Shown here in pieces: positions 9,887-18,092 of a stretch of 64,000 bases of DNA (the first letter of the stretch is position 1; each line of letters opens with the position of its first letter). The stretch comes from Bacillota bacterium (lineage in GTDB: Bacteria > Bacillota > Clostridia > Oscillospirales > Acutalibacteraceae). Under the pieces are notes generated by a model. It made no database searches. It had not been told where the DNA came from and was given only the letters and a program-made list of their open reading frames with translations. The stretch spans positions 62,001 to 126,000 of the forward strand of contig JAEZGM010000031.1 of assembly GCA_023416955.1 (NCBI GenBank), written 5' to 3'. A program made the translations under genes and the position numbers.

Positions 9887-11379
9887 AAGAAGAAGTGCTG
9901 CGCATGGAACGCGTTACCCGTGTGGTGGACGGGGTGACGCGGCTCGACAACCTGAACCTGCATATTTTTAAAGGTGAAATCATGGGCCTTTTGGCGCTGC
10001 ATGATCATGGCATGAAGGATCTGGTGGAGCTGATCAGCCAGAATCTGCCGCTGCACTACGGGTATGTGTATTTTAACGAGAAGCTTGTAAATAGTTACCA
10101 GAAGCGCTCTCAGACATTGAACCGGGTGTCGGTGATCGAAAAGCGCAGCCGTTTGGTGGAGGACCTTACGGTGGCGGATAATATCTTCGTGCTGCGGCGC
10201 GGATTTAAAAAATTCTTCGTGCAGCCCCGCAAACTGAAATCACAGCTCATGCAGTTTACGGGGAGCCTCGATATTCATATTGATTTCGATCAGCATGCCT
10301 CCGCTTTAAGTAACTATGAGCGCTGCGTGGTTGAACTGCTGAAAGCGGTGGTTACCGGAACCCGGCTTGTGGTGATTCGCAATATCAGCAACAGTGTCAG
10401 CGCAGCGGACCTGACCCGCTTTCAGCGCCTGTTAAAGCATTACGCGGCTCAGGGATTTTCATTTTTATACATCTGCTCCCACCATGAGGAAGCAGTCACG
10501 GTTTGCGACCGTATTGCCATGATGTCGGACGGAAGAATTCTGATCACTACGGAAAAGCCTTTTTTAAATGATGAGGTATTCTGGCATCACGCGCTCGATT
10601 TTGGCATTGCGGCGTCGGCCCCAAAGGAATGCAGGAAATCTGCCCCGCTGCTGGAGTTTCGTCAGGTATACGCCGAATCCGTCAAAGGGTTAAGCTTTTC
10701 CGTCTGGCCGGGCGAGTGTGTGACCATTCTTGACCGCAGCAATACGATCCTTCAGGATATGGTCATGCTGCTTAACCGGGAGATTACACCGGATTCCGGC
10801 AGGATCATGATGAACGGACTTCCGTTTGAAAAGAACAGGAATCTTCGGGAACAGTCGGTCGGCTTCATTCAGGAGGATCCTGTACATACCATGCTGTATC
10901 CGGAGATGAGCTGCCTTGACAATCTGTGTATTCTGACGGATGAAAAGCAGCCCCATATCTGGCGCAGCGGCGCTCTGCGGCGGAATGTCGCGCAGGAGTA
11001 CAGGCAGTACCTTGGCGGGGACATTTTCGAGCGGGACATCCGAAATTTGTCACACCGGGCGCAGTACAGCCTGGTTTATTACCGAATTCATATGTACCGC
11101 CCGGCGGTGGCTGTGTGCGTTCAGCCTTTTTTCGGCGCGGATATGTACCTGCGTCATCATATTATCACCCTGATCAATGAACTGATCAAAAAGAAAATTT
11201 CGGTGGTGCTGCTGTCCGTCAATATTTCCGACAGCCTTTCGATTTCCGACCGGCTGCTTATTGTTGAGGACGGGCGGCTGATTAACGAATACTCCCGCCC
11301 GGACTTCAAAAAGCTCAGCAAGCAGGAAGGGTATGACCCTCATCGGAGCTGCCAGCCCCAATTTTCGGGGAAAGGCTGA
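9883..11379 (+). CDS. Degenerate sugar-ABC ATPase-like protein (RbsA/MglA fold, ATPase motifs lost)
   Basis: A 498-aa duplicated ABC-ATPase architecture like RbsA/MglA/XylG. The start is the ATG overlapping the kinase stop (ATGA). Half 1 keeps the frame of the fold (KGEIMGLLA, LTVADNIF, CDRIAMMSDGRI), but Walker A reads ALHDHGMKD instead of GxxxxGK[ST], the signature is ALSNYERCVVEL instead of LSGGQ, and Walker B ends VVIRNIS instead of ILDEPT. Half 2 has ILDRSNTILQD at Walker A, NLSHRAQYS at the signature and VCVQPF at Walker B. Both halves should therefore lack ATP hydrolysis. No permease or solute-binding gene is adjacent. By inference it is a regulatory or scaffold partner of the upstream two-component pair. 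The frame is intact, so this is not a decaying pseudogene. Confidence 0.85.
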   Translation: MKEEVLRMERVTRVVDGVTRLDNLNLHIFKGEIMGLLALHDHGMKDLVELISQNLPLHYGYVYFNEKLVNSYQKRSQTLNRVSVIEKRSRLVEDLTVADNIFVLRRGFKKFFVQPRKLKSQLMQFTGSLDIHIDFDQHASALSNYERCVVELLKAVVTGTRLVVIRNISNSVSAADLTRFQRLLKHYAAQGFSFLYICSHHEEAVTVCDRIAMMSDGRILITTEKPFLNDEVFWHHALDFGIAASAPKECRKSAPLLEFRQVYAESVKGLSFSVWPGECVTILDRSNTILQDMVMLLNREITPDSGRIMMNGLPFEKNRNLREQSVGFIQEDPVHTMLYPEMSCLDNLCILTDEKQPHIWRSGALRRNVAQEYRQYLGGDIFERDIRNLSHRAQYSLVYYRIHMYRPAVAVCVQPFFGADMYLRHHIITLINELIKKKISVVLLSVNISDSLSISDRLLIVEDGRLINEYSRPDFKKLSKQEGYDPHRSCQPQFSGKG

Positions 11380-11389
11380 CCTGCGGGAG

Positions 11390-11656
11390 AAGTTTCCGTC
11401 CCCCGTCCATGAAAACCAGAAAGCCTTCCAGATCAAGCATTTTCTTGGGGATACTTGGGGGTGCAGGGGGGATTTTGTGGAACCCTCTCTTAGCCTTTTA
11501 AAATCCCCCCTGTGTGCACTTTGCATACTTTCGGGCGCAACCGAAAGTACGGGCCCGCCCGGCCTGAGGGCAAGGCTCCATTATATCTCAAATCTAAAAT
11601 TGAAAATTTAGGTGTATTATCGTTCTATTCCCTTCAAAACGGGAAAATATTTTAGA
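11390..11656 (+). repeat. Dispersed hairpin-rich intergenic repeat, copy 1
   Basis: About 267 bp, closely similar in the same orientation to 62500-62779. It contains a perfect 11-bp inverted pair GGGGGGATTTT (11466-11476)/AAAATCCCCCC (11500-11510) and a second hairpin ACTTTCGG-gcgcaa-CCGAAAGT, followed by the palindrome CGGGCCCG. It begins 10 bp after the ABC-like gene. Open frames across it are not shared as full-length proteins between the copies, so it is treated as non-coding. Confidence 0.8.
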
Positions 11657-11688
11657 TGCTCTTGCCCTGCCGAGTGTCGGTCTCTGCC

Positions 11689-11716
11689 TTGACTTTTCGT
11701 CTTACGGTGATAGAAT
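11689..11716 (+). promoter_or_regulatory. Sigma-A-type promoter for the DUF2087 gene
   Basis: TTGACT (11689-11694), a 16-bp spacer and TAGAAT (11711-11716). Confidence 0.65.
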
Positions 11717-11731
11717 TAAATCAAAATTAGT

Positions 11732-12043
11732 GTGAGAAAGATGGTTATAAAAATGGAAGAACTTGAAATGACGCCGGAAGAGGAAGAGAAAATACTGAAG
11801 AATTGTTTCAGCTCGCTGGAACCGCTGCGGTTGAAAGTGTTTTCCTCCAAAGCAAAGAAAAAAGCGGTGATCATCAAAAAAATCGCGGGTCAGTTCGAAG
11901 CGGGGAAGACCTATACCGAAATGGAAGTCAACGGGATTTTAAAGCAGATTTACCCGGAGGATTTTTCCACGCTGCGCCGCAGTCTGATTGAAACGGGGTA
12001 CCTGGACCGTAAATCTGACGGGAGCGCGTATTGGGTAAAATAA
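11732..12043 (+). CDS. DUF2087 domain protein
   Basis: A small basic protein of up to 103 aa. The family pattern is visible as VFSSKAKKKAVIIKKIA, YTEMEVNGILKQIYPED and LRRSLIETGYLDR. DUF2087 domains occur alone or fused to DNA-binding domains and are thought to be regulatory; the exact role is unknown. The start is uncertain: GTG 11732 lies only about 9 nt after the predicted transcription start and has no ribosome-binding site, whereas ATG 11753 has GAGAAAG about 12 nt upstream and would give 96 aa. The gene sits alone between the repeat and the ilv T-box. Confidence 0.8.
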   Translation: MRKMVIKMEELEMTPEEEEKILKNCFSSLEPLRLKVFSSKAKKKAVIIKKIAGQFEAGKTYTEMEVNGILKQIYPEDFSTLRRSLIETGYLDRKSDGSAYWVK

Positions 12044-12057
12044 TTTGGCTTTACCGC

Positions 12058-12086
12058 TTGACAACGGCAAAGGAATAGCATATCCT
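12058..12086 (+). promoter_or_regulatory. Sigma-A-type promoter of the ilvBNA operon
   Basis: TTGACA (12058-12063), a 17-bp spacer and TATCCT (12081-12086), placing the transcription start near 12093 at the head of the T-box leader. Confidence 0.7.
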
Positions 12087-12092
12087 ATATTT

Positions 12093-12365
12093 AAAGTGAA
12101 TGAAATAAATGCGCAGATGGGGAAGGAATGGAAACCCTCCGCTTTCAGAGAGCCGTCGGCTGGTGCGAGACGGTGCGGCGTTTGCAGGAAATCACCCCGG
12201 AGCAGGCGGCTGAACGGTGGCAACACAAGTAGGCTCGCACGGGTTCTTACCGTTAAAGAGGAGTGCATTGCTGGATGCACAGTGAGATGCCGTATACGGC
12301 AAATTAGAGTGGTACCGCGAAGTTTCAGTCTTCGCCTCTATGTAGGGAGGCGAAGACTTTTTTGT
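12093..12365 (+). promoter_or_regulatory. T-box leader (probable isoleucine specifier) with terminator
   Basis: The conserved T-box core AGAGTGGTACCGCG lies at 12306-12319. It is followed by a 12-bp intrinsic terminator, AGTCTTCGCCTC (12327-12338)/GAGGCGAAGACT (12347-12358), with a T tract. Upstream, the stem-I-like sequence includes CAGAGAGCCG, and GGAAATCACC carries the likely specifier ATC (12191-12193, Ile) followed by a purine. Uncharged tRNA(Ile) would favour read-through into ilvB. The core is certain; the specifier assignment comes from position and pathway. Confidence 0.9.
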
Positions 12366-12411
12366 TATATAAATTGAGATAGGAAGATTACTGTAACAGG
12401 AGGAACTGCAC

Positions 12412-14085
12412 ATGCTTTTGACAGGAGCACAAATCGTAATGGAATGTCTGCTCGAACAGGGTGCGGATACCGTCTTCGGGTACCCCGGCGGCGCGGTGCT
12501 GTTTATTTACGACGCACTGTACGAGTACCGCAACCGTATTCGCCATATCCGTACCGCTCACGAGCAGGGCGCGGCACATGCTGCCGACGGCTATGCGCGT
12601 TCCAGCGGGAAAACCGGCATCTGCATTGCGACCAGCGGTCCCGGTGCCACCAATCTGGTAACGGGCATTGCGACGGCTTACATGGATTCCGTGCCGATGG
12701 TAGCGATTACCGGTAATGTCGCAAGCGACCTGCTCGGCCTGGACAGCTTTCAGGAGGTCGACATTACGGGGATTACCATGCCGGTGACAAAACATAATTT
12801 TCTGGTAAAGAATGTGGAAGATCTTGCGGATACGCTGCGCAGGGCGTTCCTCATCGCGAATTCCGGCAGAAAGGGCCCCGTCCTTGTGGACATTCCGAAA
12901 GACATTACGGCAAAGATATGCGAATATACGCCGCTGGAAAAGCCTCTGCCGGTTATGCCTCTGGAGCTGCCCCAGTCGCAGCGGCTGGAGCAGGCGGCGG
13001 GAATGATCCGCAAAAGCAGCCGTCCGTTTCTTTACGCGGGCGGCGGCGTTATCGCTTCGGAAGCGTCCGGCGCGCTGAAAGCGTTCGCCGAACGGATTGA
13101 TGCGCCGGTTTCCTCCTCGCTGATGGGGCAGGGCGGATTCGACCAGTATGACAGCCGGTATGTCGGTATGCTGGGTATGCACGGAACAAACACTTCGGCA
13201 CTTGCCATTAAGAACTGCGATTTGCTGATTGCCGTCGGCACCCGCTTTTCCGACCGGGTGCTGTGCAACGCGAATCTGTTCGCGCAGCATTGCCCGATTA
13301 TCCAGATTGATATTGATTCCGCGGAATTCAATAAAAATATTACTGTGGACGTCAGGCTGAAGGGCGACGCAGGGCAGATTCTTTCGGAACTGAATCGCCT
13401 GATTGAACCGGCGCGCCATGAGGAATGGATGGGCATGATACAGGGCTGGAAAGCGCTTTATCCGCTCACGCAGCAGGCGCCGAGCGAAGAAGCGGTCACA
13501 CCGCAGGACATGATGGAAACGCTTGACCGCCTGACAAATTCGGAAGCGATTGTTGTGACCGAGGTCGGGCAGCACCAGATGTGGGCGGCTCAGTTTTACC
13601 GCTACCGTGAGCCGCGGCATTTTGTAAGCTCCGGCGGGCTCGGCACGATGGGCTTCGGCCTCGGCGCGGCGCTGGGCGCGCAGGTGGCAAACCCCGGAAA
13701 GAAAGTCGTGAACATCGCGGGCGACGGCAGCTTCCACATGAACTGCAATGAGCTTTCCACCGCGGCGCAGTACCGCATTCCGGTTATTGAGCTTGTGGTG
13801 AACAACTCCGTGCTCGGCATGGTGCGCCAGTGGCAGAAGCTGTTTTATGAAAGCCGTTTTTCCCAGACGGATTTGGACCGTGTCACGAACTATGAGCTGC
13901 TTGCGCAGGCGTTCGGCATAAAGGCGCTGACGATCCGCGTGAAAAGCGACATTGAGCCGGTGCTCAGAAAAGCGCTTTCGCTTCATGAGCCCGTGCTGAT
14001 TAACTGCTATATCGACAAGGATCTGAACGTGCTGCCCATGGTTCCGGCGGGCGGCTCCGTGGAAGACCCGATTCTGAAAATGTAG
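12412..14085 (+). CDS. ilvB: Acetohydroxyacid synthase large subunit
   Basis: A 557-aa ThDP enzyme making 2-acetolactate or 2-aceto-2-hydroxybutyrate from pyruvate (plus 2-oxobutyrate), the first common step of branched-chain synthesis. The N-terminal pyrimidine-binding domain carries VFGYPGGAVLFIYDAL and the catalytic Glu in HEQGAAHAADGYAR. A central FAD-binding-like domain follows. The C-terminal PP domain has the ThDP/Mg motif GDGSFHMNCNEL and further on NNSVLGMVRQWQ, a form typical of true AHAS. AGGAGG precedes the ATG. It is first in an operon with ilvN and ilvA, behind the T-box. Confidence 0.95.
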   Translation: MLLTGAQIVMECLLEQGADTVFGYPGGAVLFIYDALYEYRNRIRHIRTAHEQGAAHAADGYARSSGKTGICIATSGPGATNLVTGIATAYMDSVPMVAITGNVASDLLGLDSFQEVDITGITMPVTKHNFLVKNVEDLADTLRRAFLIANSGRKGPVLVDIPKDITAKICEYTPLEKPLPVMPLELPQSQRLEQAAGMIRKSSRPFLYAGGGVIASEASGALKAFAERIDAPVSSSLMGQGGFDQYDSRYVGMLGMHGTNTSALAIKNCDLLIAVGTRFSDRVLCNANLFAQHCPIIQIDIDSAEFNKNITVDVRLKGDAGQILSELNRLIEPARHEEWMGMIQGWKALYPLTQQAPSEEAVTPQDMMETLDRLTNSEAIVVTEVGQHQMWAAQFYRYREPRHFVSSGGLGTMGFGLGAALGAQVANPGKKVVNIAGDGSFHMNCNELSTAAQYRIPVIELVVNNSVLGMVRQWQKLFYESRFSQTDLDRVTNYELLAQAFGIKALTIRVKSDIEPVLRKALSLHEPVLINCYIDKDLNVLPMVPAGGSVEDPILKM

Positions 14086-14104
14086 AATGCAGGAGGGAAA
14101 GCGT

Positions 14105-14593
14105 ATGGAAAACAATGCGGAAAAGGAATACGTTCTGTCCGTTCTGGCACACAACAACCCGGGCGTGCTTCTGCGCATTTCCGGCCTGTTCAGCCGCCGC
14201 TGCTATAATATTTTAAGCATCGTCGCGGCACAGACGGAAAACGCGGAGTATTCGCGCATTTTAATTGTTGTTCTGGGTGACGACCGCATCGTGCGGCAGG
14301 TTGACAAACAGCTCTGCAAACTGGAGGATATTGAGGAAGTCAGCGTGCTTGACCGTGAAAAAGCCGTTGTGCGCGAGCATCTTCTGATTAAAGTGGAGCG
14401 TACCCTGCAGAACAGCGAGAAGCTCGTTGAAATTGCGAACGTATTTCACGCGAATATTCTGAATGTGGAATCGGATTCCATGATTATGGAGCTGACCGGC
14501 GACGCGTCAGCCATCAATTCCTTTATTGAGCTTTATAATCCGTACCATGTTCTGAAAATATTACGAACCGGCTCCATGGCCATGATGAAGTAG
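14105..14593 (+). CDS. ilvN: Acetohydroxyacid synthase regulatory subunit
   Basis: A 162-aa protein. The N-terminal ACT domain (VLAHNNPGVLLRISGLFSRR, CYNILSIVAAQTE) confers valine feedback inhibition in the family, and the C-terminal IlvN domain includes TGDASAINSFIELYNPY. The ATG at 14087 lies inside the Shine-Dalgarno region, so the start is placed at ATG 14105, which follows AGGAGGG at a normal distance. It begins 20 bp after ilvB. Confidence 0.93.
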   Translation: MENNAEKEYVLSVLAHNNPGVLLRISGLFSRRCYNILSIVAAQTENAEYSRILIVVLGDDRIVRQVDKQLCKLEDIEEVSVLDREKAVVREHLLIKVERTLQNSEKLVEIANVFHANILNVESDSMIMELTGDASAINSFIELYNPYHVLKILRTGSMAMMK

Positions 14594-14627
14594 ACCGACC
14601 GGCTCAGTTACGATGGGGGAAAAAATC

Positions 14628-15827
14628 ATGCTTACTCTGGATAAAGTTTACCATGCGTCTTACGTATTGAAGGAAGTGATCCGCAATACGGATTTAATCA
14701 GCGCTCCGCAGATCAACCCGGAAAGTGAAATTTACCTGAAAACCGAAAATCTGCAGATTACCGGTTCGTTCAAGGTGCGCGGTGCATACTACAAAATTTC
14801 GCAGCTTTCCGAAGAAGAAAAGGAAAAAGGCGTGATCGCCTGTTCCGCCGGAAACCACGCGCAGGGTGTGGCGCTTGCGGCGGCGAAGAGCGGAATCAAA
14901 TCGCTGATCTGCATTCCGGATAGCGCACCGATTTCCAAGGTGGAGGCGACCAAACGTTACGGCGCCGAAGTCTGCCTTGTCAGCGGCGTATACGACGATG
15001 CGTATGCGAAGGCGTGTGAGTTGCAGAAGGAAAGCGGAGCAACGTTTATTCACCCGTTTGACGACCCGGACGTGATCGCGGGTCAGGGCACGATCGGGCT
15101 GGAAATTTTGAATCAGCTACCCGATGTGGACGCGGTGATTGTCCCCGTGGGCGGTGGCGGACTGATTTCCGGTGTTGCGTTCGCCGTCAAGTCATTGAAC
15201 CCGAAGTGCAAGGTGTACGGGGTGCAGGCCAGCGGCGCGCCGAGCATGGTGCGTTCGCTGGAAGAACATAAGGTGGGCGCGCTCAGCTGCGTTTCCACGT
15301 TCGCGGATGGGATCGCCGTCAAGTGCCCGGGCGACGTGACCTATGACCTGTGCAGCAAGTATGTCGATGAAGTCGTTACGGTAACAGATGATGAAATTGC
15401 AAGCGCGATTTTAACCCTGATTGAGCAGCATAAAATGATTGCGGAAGGCGCGGGCGCGGTTTCCGTTGCGGCCGCCATGTTCAATAAGGTTGACGTAAAG
15501 GGCAAAAAGGTGGTTTGTCTGCTTTCCGGCGGCAATATTGATGTAACAATCCTTTCCAAAGTCATCAGCCGCGGTCTTCTGAAAGCGGGGCGTTCCAGCG
15601 AACTGACCATTGAAATGGTTGACAAACCCGGCCAGCTCAGCGAGGTTTCTGCGCTGATCGCCGACCTCGGCGCAAATGTGGTCAGCGTATACCATGACCG
15701 CGGCGGGGAAAATACAGGAATTAATGCCTGCACCCTGCGTATCCGTATGGAAACAAGGGACTGGGAGCATGTTCGCCAGATTCGCGAAGCAATTACCGGA
15801 GCAGGGTATCGGATTATCAACGTATAA
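14628..15827 (+). CDS. ilvA: Threonine ammonia-lyase (threonine deaminase)
   Basis: A 399-aa PLP enzyme converting threonine to 2-oxobutyrate and ammonia, feeding isoleucine synthesis. The PLP lysine is in TGSFKVRGAYYK, SAGNHAQGVA binds substrate and VPVGGGGLISG holds the PLP phosphate. Residues ~325-399 form an ACT-like domain (ELTIEMVDKPGQLSEVSALI), so allosteric control is likely. ATG 14628 has GGGGGA upstream; ATG 14613 is less well placed. It closes the T-box-controlled ilvB-ilvN-ilvA set, which matches an Ile specifier. Confidence 0.93.
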   Translation: MLTLDKVYHASYVLKEVIRNTDLISAPQINPESEIYLKTENLQITGSFKVRGAYYKISQLSEEEKEKGVIACSAGNHAQGVALAAAKSGIKSLICIPDSAPISKVEATKRYGAEVCLVSGVYDDAYAKACELQKESGATFIHPFDDPDVIAGQGTIGLEILNQLPDVDAVIVPVGGGGLISGVAFAVKSLNPKCKVYGVQASGAPSMVRSLEEHKVGALSCVSTFADGIAVKCPGDVTYDLCSKYVDEVVTVTDDEIASAILTLIEQHKMIAEGAGAVSVAAAMFNKVDVKGKKVVCLLSGGNIDVTILSKVISRGLLKAGRSSELTIEMVDKPGQLSEVSALIADLGANVVSVYHDRGGENTGINACTLRIRMETRDWEHVRQIREAITGAGYRIINV

Positions 15828-16035
15828 AATAAAGGCTATGTTTAAGATAAATGTTGAAAATTGATATTTTCTGAATATTTGGGTGTAATAAGACTATATG
15901 AAGGATTACGGAGGTCTTATGATGCCAAGTGTAGCGTCAGTAAAGAAAGATTTAGAGGCTTTGGAATATATTATAATAAATATTAGTATGAAATTTTGCT
16001 GCAGGTTTTATGTATTTTTGACAGGAGGTATTGGA

Positions 16036-16545
16036 ATGAATTTGCGTGAAGCAGAAGAAAAGGACTTTGAAATCATATACATGATGGGTTATGATGCTTG
16101 GGGCGATGGTCTTTCTAAACCAGATTATCTTTTAACTTGTAAGTCGTCTATTAAGTATGCAAATGGAAAGTGGTATGTATTAGAAAATGATGATAAGGTT
16201 TTATCAAGTTCGTTACTTATACATAACTTAAATCATCTTAATTGTGGTACTGGATTAGAAATAAGAGGAATTGGTTCTATTTCTACACCAATACATTTAA
16301 GAAGGAAAGGTTATGGGTCAAACTTAATAGAACAGACGATGTCATATATAAATAGAGATATTCCTATAGATATTTGGTTTTTATATTCAGATATTGGCGC
16401 AAATTTTTATAATAAACTTAAATTTGAAGCATTACCCAATAATTTTCAAAAACGTACATCAAGTCTTTTAATGGCTTATTGTCAACCTAATACTTGGGAT
16501 ATAAATACAAATGCTCCACAGATAGAAATACCTAATTATTTTTAA
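16036..16545 (+). CDS. GNAT-family N-acetyltransferase in an AT-rich segment
   Basis: 169 aa. The start is ATG 16036, directly after ACAGGAGGT; the open frame upstream to 15898 has no such signal. GNAT features are NLREAEEKDFEIIYMM at the N-terminus, the acetyl-CoA loop LRRKGYGSNLIEQTM and the C-terminal DIGANFYNKLKFEALP. The substrate is unknown. Codon use and base composition are markedly more AT-rich than in the flanking genes (ilvA before, ridA after), which suggests recent acquisition. Confidence 0.8.
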   Translation: MNLREAEEKDFEIIYMMGYDAWGDGLSKPDYLLTCKSSIKYANGKWYVLENDDKVLSSSLLIHNLNHLNCGTGLEIRGIGSISTPIHLRRKGYGSNLIEQTMSYINRDIPIDIWFLYSDIGANFYNKLKFEALPNNFQKRTSSLLMAYCQPNTWDINTNAPQIEIPNYF

Positions 16546-16580
16546 TAAAAAATGTTATACACTTTTCTTAAAATGTGAAT

Positions 16581-16608
16581 TAAGGGAAGCTATTTTTGGC
16601 TTCCCTTA
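16581..16608. terminator. Inverted repeat, possible terminator
   Basis: A perfect 10-bp stem, TAAGGGAAGC/GCTTCCCTTA, with an 8-nt loop, 36 bp after the GNAT stop. It lacks a clean T tract, so termination is only likely. Confidence 0.5.
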
Positions 16609-16673
16609 AAAATTGTCATATTATCAACACTGTTACTAAACATAGCCAAAATAAAAAGTTTTTGAGGTAAAAC

Positions 16674-17060
16674 ATGGAACATGAAATAAAAAATATCATT
16701 GAGCAATGTGATCTTGCTATCAAACGGGAAGACTTCGATACACTCATGAATTATTATACGGAAGATGCTGTTTTGGTTGTAAAACCGGGCATGAGTGTGC
16801 AGGGCAAAGAAAAAGTCAAGGCGACTTTTATCAAAATCGCCGCTTACTTTAACAACACCCTTGCTCCGACACAGGGAAAAATGATCATCCTGGAAGCCGG
16901 TGATACCGCGCTGGTGCTTTCCCAATCGCTGCTCGCCGCGGACAAAAGCGATTCGGAGTACGCAATGGACAGGCGGGCAACCTACGTTTTCCGCAAAGAT
17001 GCAGGCGGAAGCTGGCTCTGCGCGGTCGACAATTCCTATGGAACCGAACTGATCGATTGA
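16674..17060 (+). CDS. NTF2-like (SnoaL/DUF4440-type) protein
   Basis: A 128-aa cone-fold protein. The family pattern appears as an N-terminal helix with CDLAIKREDFDTLMNYYTEDA, then VKPGMSVQGKEKVKATF and a final strand WLCAVDNSYG. Such proteins bind small ligands or act as polyketide cyclase- or isomerase-like enzymes; no function can be assigned here. GAGGT precedes the ATG. A cytoplasmic location is expected because no signal peptide is present. Confidence 0.75.
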   Translation: MEHEIKNIIEQCDLAIKREDFDTLMNYYTEDAVLVVKPGMSVQGKEKVKATFIKIAAYFNNTLAPTQGKMIILEAGDTALVLSQSLLAADKSDSEYAMDRRATYVFRKDAGGSWLCAVDNSYGTELID

Positions 17061-17155
17061 TAATGCAACATAAATGTGTTATTATTTTCCATAGAATATA
17101 TCGCGGCCAAAAAAACACCGACACAGCCGAATTTTATGACAAAGAAGGTTTATTT

Positions 17156-17530
17156 ATGTTAAAAGTAATTTCCACCGATGAAGCGCCCGCAGCAATCGGC
17201 CCGTATTCCCAGGCGATTGTAGCAAACGGCATGGTATTTGCCAGCGGGCAGATTCCGATTGTTCCGGCTACTGGAGAAATCGCGCAAGGCGATATTGCAG
17301 TACAGGCGGAGCAGGTCATGAAGAATGTCGGCGCAATCCTGACCGCCGCAGGAACCGGTTACGAAAACGTGGTAAAGACAACCTGTTTTCTGGCCGATAT
17401 GAACGACTTCGGCACTTTTAACGCCGTGTATGAAAAGTATTTTACCGGCCGGCCCGCCCGTTCCTGCGTAGCGGTAAAAACGCTGCCGAAGAACGTGCTG
17501 GTGGAAGTGGAAGTCACGGCGGTTCTTTGA
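17156..17530 (+). CDS. ridA: RidA family reactive enamine/imine deaminase
   Basis: A 124-aa protein. RidA hydrolyses 2-aminoacrylate and 2-aminocrotonate, the unstable intermediates released by PLP enzymes such as threonine deaminase. Family motifs are IGPYSQAIVANGMVFASGQIP, QVMKNVGAILTAAG and the C-terminal RPARSCVAV with the conserved Arg. The start is ATG 17156 behind AAGAAGGT; the open frame extends upstream without signals. Its position near ilvA suits its role, and it is followed after 1 bp by a GNAT gene. Confidence 0.93.
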   Translation: MLKVISTDEAPAAIGPYSQAIVANGMVFASGQIPIVPATGEIAQGDIAVQAEQVMKNVGAILTAAGTGYENVVKTTCFLADMNDFGTFNAVYEKYFTGRPARSCVAVKTLPKNVLVEVEVTAVL

Positions 17531-17531
17531 T

Positions 17532-18047
17532 ATGTTTGAAATAAGAAAAGCCGGTTTGGCGGACGCCGGACGCATCGCGCAGATTCACGCGGAAACATGG
17601 AGCGCGGCCTATCATGAGTTTATTTCCGCCGACTTTCTGGACAATAAGGCAAAGCTGGAACCGCGCCTGCAAATGTGGAACGAGTTGCTGTCTCAGGAGC
17701 ACGAAAGCCATTACGTTGCCGTGAATGACGGAACCATTGTTGGCTTTTTCTCTATCGGTATCCCGCGCGACGCGGATATTCCTGAAACCGACTGCGAATT
17801 AATCGGCATTTATTTTGACCGTGCGTTCTGGCACAGGGGATTCGGTACGCGCGCCATGCAGTTTGCCGTTGATAGGGCAAAGGAGCGCGGCTGTAAACAG
17901 ATGGTGCTTTGGGTATTTCAGGAGAATCGGAATGCGGTTGCGTTTTACGGGAAATCCGGGTTCCGTTTTGACGGCGCAACAAACGTGCTGACGCTGGGCA
18001 AGCCGGTTACGGAATGCCGTTACAGATTACAGCTTTTAGATGAATAG
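17532..18047 (+). CDS. GNAT-family N-acetyltransferase
   Basis: 171 aa. GNAT motifs are IRKAGLADAGRIAQIH at the N-terminus, the acetyl-CoA-binding FWHRGFGTRAMQFAV (~95-110) and NAVAFYGKSGFRFDG near the end. The substrate is unknown. It begins 1 bp after the ridA stop and is probably cotranscribed with it. Confidence 0.87.
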   Translation: MFEIRKAGLADAGRIAQIHAETWSAAYHEFISADFLDNKAKLEPRLQMWNELLSQEHESHYVAVNDGTIVGFFSIGIPRDADIPETDCELIGIYFDRAFWHRGFGTRAMQFAVDRAKERGCKQMVLWVFQENRNAVAFYGKSGFRFDGATNVLTLGKPVTECRYRLQLLDE

Positions 18048-18050
18048 GCG

Positions 18051-18092
18051 AAAACACCGCGAAACGCTATAAAAGCGCTTCGCGGTGTTTTT
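18051..18092. terminator. Bidirectional terminator between converging genes
   Basis: AAACACCGCGAA pairs with TTCGCGGTGTTT around a smaller inner CGCT/AGCG stem, with a T tract on the plus strand and an A tract before it. It separates the plus-strand GNAT gene from the minus-strand membrane protein gene. Confidence 0.8.

Noticed and set aside
9883..11379. ABC-like gene as a pseudogene
   Set aside because: About 500 uninterrupted codons, a coupled start and preserved fold positions argue for a maintained protein.
11050..11526. Minus-strand open frame across repeat copy 1 sharing a short peptide with copy 2
   Set aside because: Only about 25 residues across the repeat core are shared and the ends differ; it overlaps the ABC-like gene. 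Better explained by the repeat itself.
12388..14178. 596-codon open frame on the minus strand opposite ilvB
   Set aside because: It mirrors the ilvB coding frame, has no ribosome-binding site and no recognisable motif; the plus-strand ilvB is unambiguous.
15898..16035. N-terminal extension of the AT-rich GNAT
   Set aside because: The strong AGGAGG signal lies just before ATG 16036, and GNAT homology starts there.
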